Shown here in pieces: positions 1 to 9,141 of a stretch of DNA of 64,000 nt (position 1 is its first letter; the number at the start of each line of letters is the position of its first letter). The notes under the pieces were generated by a model. That model had not been told where the DNA came from and made no database searches. It saw only the letters and a list, made by a program, of their open reading frames with translations. The position numbers and the translations under genes were made by a program. Origin of the DNA: Oscillospiraceae bacterium. GTDB lineage: Bacteria > Bacillota > Clostridia > Oscillospirales > Oscillospiraceae. Location of the stretch: contig SVMF01000001.1 of assembly GCA_015067565.1 (NCBI GenBank), positions 62,001-126,000 of the forward strand. The letters run 5' to 3'.

Positions 1-467
1 TCGCTGTTCGGGATATAAATATGCTTGCCGTCTGCGGTCTCAATTCTCGTGTAGCTCATAGTGATCTCCTCAACCATGCCACAATCCGAACCGATCTGTA
101 CGGTATCACCGACACTGAACGGGCGGGTGACAAGCAGCGTCACACCGCCGACCAGATTGCCGAGGGTATTTTGGACCGCAAGGGAAATTGCAAGGGAGAC
201 CACACTCAAAACGGCGATCAGCGAGCTGACGTCGATCCCAAGACTTCCGGCGCTGACCAAAATGACGACCGAGTAGATCGTGATATGCATGATCGTCTTG
301 AGCACCGTCAAAATCGTGCGGTCGACCTTGGAGCGTTCCACCGAGCGATCAAATAGTCGAAGGATCAGCTTTGCCACGATAATTCCGACGATCAGAATGA
401 TCAGCGTCGGCAAAAGCTTATCCAGAGTTTTTTCAGAAAAGAATGCTTTTATTTTTTCCCAGGTCAT
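1..467 (-). CDS. MscS-family mechanosensitive ion channel (3' part cut by window edge)
   Basis: Small-conductance mechanosensitive channel of the cytoplasmic membrane, releasing solutes on hypo-osmotic shock. About 155 N-terminal residues are visible: two hydrophobic segments, then the Ala/Gly-rich pore helix running into the beta domain (AVQNTLGNLVGGVTLLVTRP, then FSVGDTVQIG), which is diagnostic for MscS. The rest lies beyond position 1. The start ATG (467-465) overlaps the ftsH stop as ATGA, so translation is probably coupled and the gene is the second of an ftsH-mscS operon. No other family is likely. Confidence 0.9.
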   Translation of the reverse strand, partial: MTWEKIKAFFSEKTLDKLLPTLIILIVGIIVAKLILRLFDRSVERSKVDRTILTVLKTIMHITIYSVVILVSAGSLGIDVSSLIAVLSVVSLAISLAVQNTLGNLVGGVTLLVTRPFSVGDTVQIGSDCGMVEEITMSYTRIETADGKHIYIPNS

Positions 468-2323
468 TGCGTTTCCTCTCTTTCCGCGCGGACATAGGTC
501 ATCAGCTCGTCACCGGTAATGGTCTCTTTTTGCAGCAAATACAGTGCAATTTCATCCAGAAGTGCCCGTTTTTCCGTCAAAAGCTGCTTAGCCTGCTCAT
601 AGCACTCGTTCAGGAGCGACTTGACCTCTTCATCAGCCAGCGCAGCCGTCGCCTGCGAGCAATCCATATAGCTCTGTCCGTCCAGATACTCGTTGTTTTG
701 CGTAGCTACCGCCATCAGGCCGAGCTTTTCGCTCATGCCCAGCTGCATGACCATCTTCTTAGCCAGCTCCGTTGCTCTTTGAATGTCATTGGCCGCTCCA
801 CTGGTCTGGATTCCGAAAACCGTTTGCTCGGCCGCTCTGCCACCCAGAAGGGTCTGAAGCTGGATCATCAGCTCCTGCTTGGAGTTAAGATACTTCTCCT
901 CCTCGGGCATCTGCATGGTGTAGCCGAGCGCGCCGGAGGTATGCGGCACGATCGTGATCTTTGAAACCGGCTGCGTATGCTTGCGCAATGCCGCAACCAA
1001 GGCATGACCAACCTCATGATAAGCCACGATACGCTTCTCAATGTCGGTCAAAACTGTTCCCTTCTTCTCCGTGCCGGCGATTACCGTCTCGAAGGAGACT
1101 AAGAGATCCTGATGATTGACAGCCTTTCTGCCCATACGAACGGCACGCAGTGCCGCCTCATTGACAAGGTTCGCCAGATCCGCGCCAACCGCGCCGGCCG
1201 TTGCCTGCGCCAGCTTGCGCAGATCTACATCCTCGGACAGGCGGATATTTCTCGTGTGGACAAGCAAGGTCTGATAACGACCCTCCAGATTCGGTCTGTC
1301 CACAATGATTCTGCGATCGAAACGACCCGCGCGCAAAAGTGCCTTATCCAGAACCTCCGGGCGGTTCGTTGCCGCAAGGATCACAACACCCTTAGACGAA
1401 TCAAAGCCGTCTATCTCCGCAAGCAACTGGTTCAACGTCTGCTCGCGCTCGTCATTACCGCCAAAGCGGCTGTCGCGGCTGCGGCCAATGGCATCGATCT
1501 CATCAATAAATATGATAGCAGGTGCGACCTTTGCAGCCTCCTGGAACAGATCACGCACGCGGCTTGCACCGACACCGACAAACATCTCCACAAAATCCGA
1601 ACCCGAAATGGAGAAAAACGGCACATGGGCCTCACCTGCCACAGCTTTGGCAAGCAGTGTCTTGCCCGTTCCGGGTGAGCCGACCAAGAGGGCACCCTTG
1701 GGAAGCTTTGCGCCGATGGCGGTATACTTCTTGGGATTGTGCAGGAAATCGATGATTTCCACCAGCGATTCCTTGGCCTCATCCTGGCCTGCCACGTCGC
1801 GGAAGGTCACTCCGGTCTCCTTCTCCATATAGACCTTGGCCTTGCTTTTTCCAATGCTTCCAAGTCCACCTATCCCGCCGCCCGAGCGTTTGCTCGCAAA
1901 ACGCAGAATGAAATAGAACAGCACATACATCAAGATGGGAAGCACAATCCACGAGAGGAAGAACGAGCTGTTCTCCTCCTGTGGCGGCAGTGCCTTGAAT
2001 TCCACATCGTTTGCATAAAGTGCCTGAACCGTCTGTTCCAGATTCATCTCGGGAATTACGGCGGTGTAATAAAGCAGCTCCTTCGGATCGTCCTTCATTC
2101 GATAGCTGATGATTGTGCTTGAAATATCGACCTTCTCGATCTTATCTTCGTTGACGGCATCCAGGAAAACATCATAGGTAACCTCTTTTTCCTTTGCGGC
2201 AAGGATCATCCCATAGATCTGATTGCCGAACAGCGTCAAAAGAAATACCACCGCCAAGAGGATCAGCCAGGATTTCTTCGGCGTATTTCTTCTCGGAGGC
2301 TGTTTGCGGTTATTCTCCTGCAC
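464..2323 (-). CDS. ftsH: ATP-dependent zinc metalloprotease FtsH
   Basis: Membrane-anchored AAA+ protease that extracts and degrades membrane and regulatory proteins. Two N-terminal membrane helices flank a short extracytoplasmic domain; then Walker A (GSPGTGKT), Walker B (IIFIDEID), the second region of homology ([20 protein letters not shown]) and the zinc motif HEVGH, a permitted variant of the usual HEAGH. Length of about 620 residues is typical. Start: a GTG at 2332 sits one base after AAGGAG, too close, whereas the in-frame GTG at 2323 is 10 bases after it, so I prefer 2323. Divergent from rlmB; first gene of an operon with the mscS-like gene. Confidence 0.96.
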   Translation of the reverse strand: MQENNRKQPPRRNTPKKSWLILLAVVFLLTLFGNQIYGMILAAKEKEVTYDVFLDAVNEDKIEKVDISSTIISYRMKDDPKELLYYTAVIPEMNLEQTVQALYANDVEFKALPPQEENSSFFLSWIVLPILMYVLFYFILRFASKRSGGGIGGLGSIGKSKAKVYMEKETGVTFRDVAGQDEAKESLVEIIDFLHNPKKYTAIGAKLPKGALLVGSPGTGKTLLAKAVAGEAHVPFFSISGSDFVEMFVGVGASRVRDLFQEAAKVAPAIIFIDEIDAIGRSRDSRFGGNDEREQTLNQLLAEIDGFDSSKGVVILAATNRPEVLDKALLRAGRFDRRIIVDRPNLEGRYQTLLVHTRNIRLSEDVDLRKLAQATAGAVGADLANLVNEAALRAVRMGRKAVNHQDLLVSFETVIAGTEKKGTVLTDIEKRIVAYHEVGHALVAALRKHTQPVSKITIVPHTSGALGYTMQMPEEEKYLNSKQELMIQLQTLLGGRAAEQTVFGIQTSGAANDIQRATELAKKMVMQLGMSEKLGLMAVATQNNEYLDGQSYMDCSQATAALADEEVKSLLNECYEQAKQLLTEKRALLDEIALYLLQKETITGDELMTYVRAEREETQ

Positions 2324-2348
2324 TCGTATCACACTCCTTCATTCTGAG

Positions 2349-2377
2349 ATAGTACCACATTTCTTGTTACAACGCAA
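2349..2377 (-). promoter_or_regulatory. Promoter for ftsH operon
   Basis: On the minus strand TTGCGT (2377-2372) and TACTAT (2354-2349) are 17 bases apart with a TG just before the -10. The predicted start is close to the ftsH ribosome site. Inferred from consensus only. Confidence 0.5.
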
Positions 2378-2417
2378 TGTTGCACGCAGTAAATTTTTTG
2401 TTAATTTACTGCAGATA

Positions 2418-2446
2418 TTGTAATTTGGAGGAAGGTTTGATATAAT
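2418..2446 (+). promoter_or_regulatory. Promoter for rlmB operon
   Basis: TTGTAA (2418-2423), 17-base spacer, TATAAT (2441-2446) with extended TGA, followed by rlmB about 25 bases downstream. Divergent from the ftsH promoter. Confidence 0.65.
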
Positions 2447-2471
2447 AAAAGAAAAATGGGAGTTTTGGCGT

Positions 2472-3233
2472 ATGATAAAAAATGAAATGGATCCCGAGCG
2501 TTCCGAAGGTTTGATCGAAGGACGCAATGCCGTCACAGAGGCGCTGCGCAGCGGTCGTGCGATCAATAAGGTTTTTTTAGCGGACGGTGATACCGATCGT
2601 TCTTTGGGAAGACTCGCCGCCATGGCCAAGGATGCAGGTGCCGTCGTGGTACGCATCGACCGCCGAAAGCTCAACGAAATGAGCCCCACCGGCGCACACC
2701 AGGGCATCATCGCCTCGGTCGCCGCACATGAGTATGCCAGTGTTGCCGACATCCTGAACTATGCCGCCGAGCGTGTCGAGGCACCGCTGATCGTCATCTG
2801 TGACGAGCTGAGCGATCCCCACAATCTGGGTGCCATCGTCCGCAGTGCCGAATGCGCAGGCGCACACGGTGTCATCATCCCGAAGCGTCGCAGCGTCGGT
2901 CTGACCGCCGTGGTCGGAAAAGCCTCCGCCGGTGCTATTGAGTATATGCGTGTTGCCCGCGTTTCAAACATTGCCGCCACCATCCGCGAGCTGAAGCAGC
3001 AGGGTGTGTGGATCTACGGCACCGCCGCCGAGGGCGCATCGCCCCTGTATCAGACCGACCTGACCGGCGCAGCCGCCATCGTCATCGGGAACGAGGGCGT
3101 CGGCATGAGCCGCATCGTCGCTGATAGCTGCGACTTCAAAGTAAGTATTCCCATGAAGGGTCATATTTCATCCCTGAACGCATCGGCCGCTGCCGCAATT
3201 TTGCTTTACGAGGCTGTCCGCCAGAGAGGATAA
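2472..3233 (+). CDS. rlmB: 23S rRNA 2'-O-ribose methyltransferase, TrmH/RlmB type
   Basis: SpoU/TrmH-family (SPOUT) methyltransferase that 2'-O-methylates a 23S rRNA guanosine, using SAM bound in a trefoil knot. The N-terminal substrate-binding domain starts IEGRNAVTEALRSG; the catalytic domain has the three family motifs: DPHNLGAIVRSAECAG, IVIGNEGVGMS and IPMKGHISSLNASAAAAI. The 253-residue length is normal. ATG at 2472 follows GGGAG. Its stop is six bases before the next gene, so the two are probably cotranscribed. The exact target base is inferred from family membership. Confidence 0.92.
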   Translation: MIKNEMDPERSEGLIEGRNAVTEALRSGRAINKVFLADGDTDRSLGRLAAMAKDAGAVVVRIDRRKLNEMSPTGAHQGIIASVAAHEYASVADILNYAAERVEAPLIVICDELSDPHNLGAIVRSAECAGAHGVIIPKRRSVGLTAVVGKASAGAIEYMRVARVSNIAATIRELKQQGVWIYGTAAEGASPLYQTDLTGAAAIVIGNEGVGMSRIVADSCDFKVSIPMKGHISSLNASAAAAILLYEAVRQRG

Positions 3234-3239
3234 AAGGAC

Positions 3240-5216
3240 ATGGATCGACACGAGACAGAAAAAATGAATATTCCGTCGGTGTCGGAACCCTATTCGCTCG
3301 AGGAGATCATGCGGGAATTCGGCACCGCACCACCGCAGGAGTCTCCGCCACCTGGAAACGAGGAAGAGGTCGTCAAGATACACAATCCGAAGCCAAAGGC
3401 TAAGAAGAAAGTCTCGGATGACACGATGGTTTTTGAACCAGTCCACGCGGAACAGCTTGCTCCCGATCTGGAAGCCCCGATGAAGATCGCTCCGGAGGAT
3501 AAGCTGCCCGAGGCCAAATTTTCACCGCCGAAACTCGAGGTTCTCCGCAACGACGAAAAGAAGTCAGGCAAAAGCCACGACGAAGTCATCAACAGCAATG
3601 CTCCAAAATCGGCTCAGGAAGCGCTCAAGCTTTGCCGTCAAGGGTTAAGTATGCGACATATCCGCCTGCTGATTGCGGTCATCCCCGTCTTCTTCGGTCT
3701 TTTCCTGATCTTGTATGAGCACAATGGCTGGACATTCCTACCGTTCGTACAGTCGCTCGGAGATGCACTTCCGATCACGCTTCTGATCATCACGGCTGCT
3801 CTGTCGTACGATGTATTCCTTGCTACACTGACGGATCTCCTGCACCTGCGCATCGGCATAAACACGCTGAGCGTCACAGCCGTCATCCTGCTGCCAATCT
3901 GTGTATTCCATGATCCGAATGCGGTATCCTACTGCGCTGTCGTGTCGTTGCTTTTGTACGCGCAGCTGCGCGCCTTACATCTCAGACGGGTCGCACAATT
4001 CCACACGCTTCGCACCGTTTGCAGCTTTGAGGCTCCGATGGGCATTTTCGATACACCGAAACTGTTGGAAAACACGGACAGTCTTCGTCGTGAAAGCGGA
4101 GATACCGCTGCCTTTTTAGAGAAGCTCGACTCTCAAAACGCACCCGAGAAGATCCTGCGCATTTACTCTACAGCGATGTTCCTGCTGCTGCCTGCACTGG
4201 CCTTCATGATGAGCGTCGCAAAGGAGCTTCCCATGACACGTTTGTGGCTGCTGTTCCTTTTTGCCGCCATCCCCTGCGGAGGCGCACTTGCCTTTGTACA
4301 GCCGTTTGCCGCCGCGGCAAAAAAGCTCTCCAGCTTCCGTGGCGCGCTGTGCGGCTGGTATGGCGCAAAGATTTTCGGCGGCAAGCACACCATCGTCGTC
4401 ACCGACGAGGATCTGTTTCCGAAAAAGAACATCACTTCCAACGGCATGAAGCTCTACGGCACGCACAAAGCCCCCCGTATCATCGCCTACGCCCTGGCTG
4501 CGCTGAAGCTGGTCGACAGTCCGCTGACCGAGCTGTTTGAATCCCTTTTGCAGGCACATTACGGCAAGTCCATGCAAGTCTCGCAGTACCGTCTATATAA
4601 CGACGGAGGCATTGGAGCAGAGATCTCGGGTGACATCGTTTTGGTCGGCTCCTTAGCCTTTATGCGGTCGATGGGTGTGCATATGCCTGCAGGAACCCGT
4701 GTGCGCCAGGCGGTCTATGTATCCGTCGACGGTGAGCTGGCTGGCATTTTCGCCGTCAAATACAAACCCAGCACCTCGAGTAAGGCAGGTCTGCGCGATG
4801 TCCTTGCCAATCACAACTTCTCGATCGTACTTGCCACGAGAGATTTCCTGATCTCACCCGAGCTGATCGCCGCAAAATACGAGCTTCCGACCGATGCAAT
4901 GCGTTTCCCCGACTACACCGAGCGTCTGCGTCTGCAAAGTCAGAAGCCGCAGGAGGCCGCCCGGCAGGGTGCGCTCATCGCAAAGGACACATTCGGTGCC
5001 TTTGCCGTGACCGTTGCCTCAGGCCGCACCGTGCGCATCAGCACACTGATCTGCCTGACCATCAGCATTCTGGCCGGTCTTTCCGGCCTTGCGCTGTGCA
5101 TGGGGCTACTGACATGGGATGCCATCGGCATCGCCTCAGCGCTTCATCTGGCAACTTTCCGCCTTTTGTGGTCACTTTTGAGCGCATTTATCTCATTTGT
5201 TATGCTCAAATTTTAA
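3240..5216 (+). CDS. Degenerate P1B-type ATPase-like membrane protein (probable pseudoenzyme)
   Basis: A 658-residue protein with a charged, Pro-rich cytoplasmic N-terminus (about 1-135), six or more membrane helices between about 140 and 365, a cytoplasmic domain and a final helix pair (about 600-658). Layout follows heavy-metal P1B ATPases: a CPC-like helix (IPCGGALAF, 344-352), a nucleotide-domain stretch (GDIVLVGS, 464-471) and VYVSVDGELAGIFAVKY. Catalytic motifs have decayed: DKTGT is replaced by DEDLFP (from 389), TGD by TRD (533-535), and no GDGxND is seen. It therefore probably does not pump ions by phosphorylation. Six bases after rlmB, probably cotranscribed. Function unknown. Confidence 0.72.
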   Translation: MDRHETEKMNIPSVSEPYSLEEIMREFGTAPPQESPPPGNEEEVVKIHNPKPKAKKKVSDDTMVFEPVHAEQLAPDLEAPMKIAPEDKLPEAKFSPPKLEVLRNDEKKSGKSHDEVINSNAPKSAQEALKLCRQGLSMRHIRLLIAVIPVFFGLFLILYEHNGWTFLPFVQSLGDALPITLLIITAALSYDVFLATLTDLLHLRIGINTLSVTAVILLPICVFHDPNAVSYCAVVSLLLYAQLRALHLRRVAQFHTLRTVCSFEAPMGIFDTPKLLENTDSLRRESGDTAAFLEKLDSQNAPEKILRIYSTAMFLLLPALAFMMSVAKELPMTRLWLLFLFAAIPCGGALAFVQPFAAAAKKLSSFRGALCGWYGAKIFGGKHTIVVTDEDLFPKKNITSNGMKLYGTHKAPRIIAYALAALKLVDSPLTELFESLLQAHYGKSMQVSQYRLYNDGGIGAEISGDIVLVGSLAFMRSMGVHMPAGTRVRQAVYVSVDGELAGIFAVKYKPSTSSKAGLRDVLANHNFSIVLATRDFLISPELIAAKYELPTDAMRFPDYTERLRLQSQKPQEAARQGALIAKDTFGAFAVTVASGRTVRISTLICLTISILAGLSGLALCMGLLTWDAIGIASALHLATFRLLWSLLSAFISFVMLKF

Positions 5217-5264
5217 CTTTCACGCTTTTTTGAGAATATTTTATTGATTTTTGCGAAATTACGA

Positions 5265-5293
5265 TTGCATTATTGAATATTATCGTGTATAAT
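5265..5293 (+). promoter_or_regulatory. Promoter for the EF-G-like gene
   Basis: TTGCAT (5265-5270), 17-base spacer, TATAAT (5288-5293) with an extended TG. Leader of about 70 bases to the ATG at 5368. Confidence 0.65.
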
Positions 5294-5367
5294 AGAACTA
5301 ATTGCGGCAACATTGATGTTTGCCGGCAGTCAAGACCCGACTGCACCAGAAAGGAGAATTTCACAAT

Positions 5368-7431
5368 ATGTACACTGCGAAGGATATCCGCAATATCGCC
5401 CTGCTCGGTCACGGCGGCGATGGTAAGTCCGCTCTGTGCGAGAGCATGCTCTATCTGACCAAGGCCATCACCCGTCTTGGCAAGCGTGCCGACGGCACCA
5501 CCGTTTCTGACTTCGACGATGAAGAGAAGAAGCGCCAGTATTCCATCAAGACCTCTGTTATTCCTGTTGAGTATTCCGGCTGCAAGCTGAACATTCTCGA
5601 CAACCCCGGCTACTTCGACTTTGCTGCTGAGATCGTTCAGTCTCTGCGCGTTGCTGAGGCAGGCATCATCTGCCTGACCGCCAAGTCCGGCATCGCTGTC
5701 GGTACCGAAAAGGGCTGGAAGTCTCTGGCTGACGCTGATCTGCCCGCAATGTTCTATATTTCCAAGCTCGACGAGGAGCATGCAAACTTCTTCGGCACCT
5801 ACGATGCCATCCACGATGCATTCGGTGCATCCGTCATCCCCTTCACCTTCCCCATCCTGAACGGTGAGCAGGCTGTCGGTGTTGTCGACCTCATTGAGAA
5901 GAAGGCATACGACGTCAACGGCAAGGAGATCGCTCTTCCCGCAGACGCAGAAGAGAAGATCGAAGAATACATGATGGCTCTGAACGAACAGGTCGCTGAG
6001 ACCGACGAAGCTCTGATGGAGAAGTTCTTCATGGAAGAGCCCTTCACTAAGGAAGAGCTGCTCAAGGGCATCAAGGACGGCATCAAGCAGCGTGCCATCA
6101 CCCCCGTTTTCTGCGGCTGCGCAATGAACGGTCTCGGCACCGAGCTTCTGATGAAGAACCTCGTCAAGTACGCTCCGTCCCCCCTCGATAGCAAGCCTAT
6201 GATCACCGTCGACGAAGACGGCAAGGAATCTGAGCTGGCTCTCGACCCCTCCGGCAGCCCGATGGCATTCGTTTTCAACACCATGGCTGACCAGTATGGT
6301 AAGAACTCCTATTTCAAGGTCATCTCCGGTGACATCGAAGACACCCTGACCGTTGTCAACGCCCGTACCGGCGACAACGAAAAGCTCGGCAACACCTTCT
6401 TCCCGAAGGGCAAGGACAACAACAAGACCGGTAAGGTCTGCTGCGGCGACATCGGCGTATTCACCAAGCTCGCTTCCGTCCGTACCGGCGATACCCTCGG
6501 CCTTGCAGGCAAGGTCGCTACCGTCAAGCCCATGAGCTATGCAGAGCCCTGCTACCGCATGGCTATCTACGCAAAGAACAAGGGTCAGGAAGATAAGGTC
6601 GCTGCAGGTCTTGTCAAGCTGAACGAGGAAGACGCTTCCTTCACCTATGGCAACGATCCCGAGACCAAGGAAATGATCATCGCCGGTGTCTGCGATATGC
6701 ACCTGAGTGTCATCATCTCCAAGCTGCTGTCGAAGTACAAGGTCGAAGCTGAGCTCCGCCCGGCTAAGATCGCTTACCGCGAAACCATCAAGAAGCGCCA
6801 TGAGCAGCACGGCCGTCACAAGAAGCAGTCCGGTGGCCATGGCCAGTTCGGTGACGTTCATATTCGTTTCGAGCCGCAGACTGAGTCCGAAGAGATGATC
6901 TTCGCTGACGAGACCGTCGGTGGCTGCGTTCCCAAGAACTTCATCCCGTCCGTCGAAAAGGGTCTGCGTAACTGCGTCGGCAAGGGTGTCCTGGCAGGTT
7001 ACCCGGTCGTGTTCCTGAAGGCTACTCTGTTCTTCGGTTCCTACCACGCTGTTGACTCCTCCGACATGGCATTCCAGACTGCAGCCGGCATCGCCTACAA
7101 AGAAGGCCTGCCCAATGCTGCTCCCACCCTGCTCGAGCCGATCGGTGAGCTGAAGGTTTATATCCCCGACGCAAACATGGGTGACATTATCGGCGACCTC
7201 AACAAGCGCCGTGGCCGTGTCATGGGCATGAACCCCGATCCCGACAACCGTGGCTGGCAGATCGTTGATGCCGAAGTTCCCGTTGGCGAAATGGTCTCCT
7301 ATGCAATCGATCTGCGTGCCATGACCCAGGGTCGTGGTCACTACACCTTGAAGTTCATCCGTTACGAAGAAGTTCCGCAGATGAACCAGGCTAAGATCAT
7401 CGAAGAAGCCAAGAAGGCTGAGGAAGAATAA
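5368..7431 (+). CDS. Elongation factor G-like GTPase (FusA2-type paralogue)
   Basis: Translational GTPase with EF-G architecture (G domain, domains II-V), 687 residues. G1 is GHGGDGKS (14-21) rather than GHVDAGKT; G3 is DNPGYFDF (78-85) rather than DTPGHVDF, so the catalytic His of canonical EF-G is Tyr82; G4 is SKLD (132-135) rather than NKxD. Such changes mark the EF-G2/EF-G-like paralogue group, not the housekeeping factor. Codon choice is strongly biased (GGC, AAG, ATC), suggesting high expression. ATG 5368 follows AAAGGAG. The exact role of this subgroup is unsettled; ribosome-related function is inferred. Confidence 0.85.
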   Translation: MYTAKDIRNIALLGHGGDGKSALCESMLYLTKAITRLGKRADGTTVSDFDDEEKKRQYSIKTSVIPVEYSGCKLNILDNPGYFDFAAEIVQSLRVAEAGIICLTAKSGIAVGTEKGWKSLADADLPAMFYISKLDEEHANFFGTYDAIHDAFGASVIPFTFPILNGEQAVGVVDLIEKKAYDVNGKEIALPADAEEKIEEYMMALNEQVAETDEALMEKFFMEEPFTKEELLKGIKDGIKQRAITPVFCGCAMNGLGTELLMKNLVKYAPSPLDSKPMITVDEDGKESELALDPSGSPMAFVFNTMADQYGKNSYFKVISGDIEDTLTVVNARTGDNEKLGNTFFPKGKDNNKTGKVCCGDIGVFTKLASVRTGDTLGLAGKVATVKPMSYAEPCYRMAIYAKNKGQEDKVAAGLVKLNEEDASFTYGNDPETKEMIIAGVCDMHLSVIISKLLSKYKVEAELRPAKIAYRETIKKRHEQHGRHKKQSGGHGQFGDVHIRFEPQTESEEMIFADETVGGCVPKNFIPSVEKGLRNCVGKGVLAGYPVVFLKATLFFGSYHAVDSSDMAFQTAAGIAYKEGLPNAAPTLLEPIGELKVYIPDANMGDIIGDLNKRRGRVMGMNPDPDNRGWQIVDAEVPVGEMVSYAIDLRAMTQGRGHYTLKFIRYEEVPQMNQAKIIEEAKKAEEE

Positions 7432-7438
7432 TCCAGTC

Positions 7439-7472
7439 AACTGCCAATCGTTCTTTGACGATTGGCAGTTCT
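7439..7472 (+). terminator. Terminator-like hairpin after EF-G-like gene
   Basis: Perfect stem AACTGCCAATCGT / ACGATTGGCAGTT with a short loop. U-tract is weak. Shares GCCAATCG arms with several other hairpins of the window. Confidence 0.6.
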
Positions 7473-7538
7473 TATTGCAAAATGTAATAATTCACAATTT
7501 CAGCGAAAAAAAGTTTACAAATTTGCTGACTTTTTCTG

Positions 7539-7567
7539 TTTACACCTTCTCAAAAGTGTGGTAGAAT
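7539..7567 (+). promoter_or_regulatory. Promoter for the phosphodiester glycosidase gene
   Basis: TTTACA (7539-7544), 17 bases, TAGAAT (7562-7567) with extended TGG. Predicted start near 7574, only about nine bases before the ATG at 7583, which matters for the start-codon question. Confidence 0.65.
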
Positions 7568-7582
7568 ATAGGCTGAAAAATT

Positions 7583-8992
7583 ATGAAGGTGGTGTTTGCC
7601 ATCAAAGAGCAAGAAAACTACACACCAGATCTGTTCTCTCAGGAGCCTGTTTTTGAAAGCTCGGATGGTCTGGTACTCGACGAGTTCCTCTCCGATATCG
7701 ACACTTATGAGCAGGAGCCGGAGGAAGATCTTCCCAAGGCGAAGAAAAAGAAGACACCCCGTCCCTACCGCGGAATGCGCATTGCAGCGATCCTGCTGTC
7801 CATCGTGCTGTTCTGCGAGTCGATCTATTGTGTCTTTGCTTTTTCTGACATCCCGTTCTGTGTGGATCTCAGAAATATGTATATCGACACCGCACTTGAC
7901 ACGATGCAAAGTCGCTGGCTGGCAGACTATTTCCTGCCGCGCTACATCGTAGCTGAGCGCGAGCGCATGAAGGATTCGCTGGGTCTGCAGCAATACGGTC
8001 AGAATAGTACCCGCCCCGAGCCAACCCAGCCTCCTGCAGTCATTCGTGACGACCCGACCAACACCAATCCCGAAGTCGATCCGACGGCCCCAACGGAGCC
8101 TGAGCAGGATCCGATGGAGGCCTTCTACGAGTTGTATTGGGAGCTGAACCGCACCTCGTTTGAAAACTATATCGATGATCATCCTGAAGTTCTTGACAAT
8201 GGCTGGGAAAACATCTATATCAACGAAGCAGGTCTGAACGACTCCGGAACCAGCATCTATACCTCCATGGGCGAGCAGGTTCTGGCCATTGATGTACCCA
8301 ACAAGCTCCTGCTCGTTCGTGTGCAGGGCAGCGGTTATCTGGGCGTGCTCGCAATTGGTAAGGATCCTGCGCAGCTGCGTTGCGAAGCGTCTGAAGGCAT
8401 CGGCAGCTACGGCCAGAAGGTCGGCACCATCGTTGACAATTCCGGTGGTGTGCTCGGCATGAGCGCCAACGGCTTCTACGATCCCAACGGTGGCGGCAAC
8501 GGCGGCATCATCGCAGGCTTTGCCATCTGCGAGGGCAAAGAGTACGGTTATCACTACACCAGATACGGCTATAAGCGTATTGAGCTGACACAGGACAATC
8601 GGATGTATATCATTGACTCCAATCAGCCTGTGGCTTCGGATGTCACCGATGCTTGCGAGTTTGAGCCGGGTCTGATCATTGACGGTGAGTTCGCTGTCGG
8701 TGGCTGGTATGACTGGAATGCTAACAATCCCCGTGCCTGCCTCGGTCAAAGCGAATACGGCGAGGTTCTGATGCTGATGATCGAAGGTCGTCAGATCGGC
8801 CGCTCCATCGGCACGGATGTCGAGACCTGCGCCTATATCCTCAAGCGTCACAAGGCATACAATGCCATGAATCTGGACGGCGGTGCGAGTGCAGTCATGT
8901 ATTATCACGGAGAATATGTCACGCAGTGCTCCAATACTAACATTGACTCGCGTTATCTTCCCAACGCTTGGGTCTACGGAAATTATGAATAA
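7583..8992 (+). CDS. Membrane-anchored phosphodiester glycosidase family protein (NAGPA domain)
   Basis: About 469 residues: acidic cytoplasmic N-terminus, a basic KKKK-containing stretch, one membrane helix (about residues 62-85), a Pro/Thr-rich spacer, then a C-terminal NAGPA/DUF2233 domain ending in AMNLDGGASAVMYYHGEY, the family's active-site-like motif. Likely exposed outside the membrane and acting on sugar-1-phosphodiesters of envelope polymers; substrate unknown. The listed ATG has no upstream ribosome site and lies about nine bases from the predicted transcript start. AAGGTGGTG (7586-7594) lies inside the frame, six bases before an in-frame ATC at 7601, which may be the true start. 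The exact N-terminus is uncertain. Confidence 0.82.
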   Translation: MKVVFAIKEQENYTPDLFSQEPVFESSDGLVLDEFLSDIDTYEQEPEEDLPKAKKKKTPRPYRGMRIAAILLSIVLFCESIYCVFAFSDIPFCVDLRNMYIDTALDTMQSRWLADYFLPRYIVAERERMKDSLGLQQYGQNSTRPEPTQPPAVIRDDPTNTNPEVDPTAPTEPEQDPMEAFYELYWELNRTSFENYIDDHPEVLDNGWENIYINEAGLNDSGTSIYTSMGEQVLAIDVPNKLLLVRVQGSGYLGVLAIGKDPAQLRCEASEGIGSYGQKVGTIVDNSGGVLGMSANGFYDPNGGGNGGIIAGFAICEGKEYGYHYTRYGYKRIELTQDNRMYIIDSNQPVASDVTDACEFEPGLIIDGEFAVGGWYDWNANNPRACLGQSEYGEVLMLMIEGRQIGRSIGTDVETCAYILKRHKAYNAMNLDGGASAVMYYHGEYVTQCSNTNIDSRYLPNAWVYGNYE

Positions 8993-8995
8993 TAC

Positions 8996-9024
8996 AAAAA
9001 CGGTGCCATTTGGCACCGTTTTTT
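8996..9024 (+). terminator. Rho-independent terminator
   Basis: Stem AACGGTGCC / GGCACCGTT with ATTT loop followed by a T run, immediately after the glycosidase stop. Confidence 0.9.
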
Positions 9025-9025
9025 G

Positions 9026-9054
9026 TTGACAATTTACGATGGATTTTGTATAAT
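9026..9054 (+). promoter_or_regulatory. Promoter for the Fe-S scaffold / GGGtGRT operon
   Basis: Consensus TTGACA (9026-9031), 17-base spacer, TATAAT (9049-9054). Begins within a few bases of the preceding terminator. Confidence 0.8.
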
Positions 9055-9141
9055 AACTCTGTAGTCTGCAGAGATGCGGACGAAATGCAATTTTTAATTT
9101 TTCGCACACATCCATTGTGTGCGACGGAAAGGATTTTTGCA

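Noticed and set aside
5206-7440. Long minus-strand open frame (744 codons) opposite the EF-G-like gene
   Set aside because: It mirrors a highly codon-biased gene; such bias produces long antisense frames. No ribosome site or recognisable domain.
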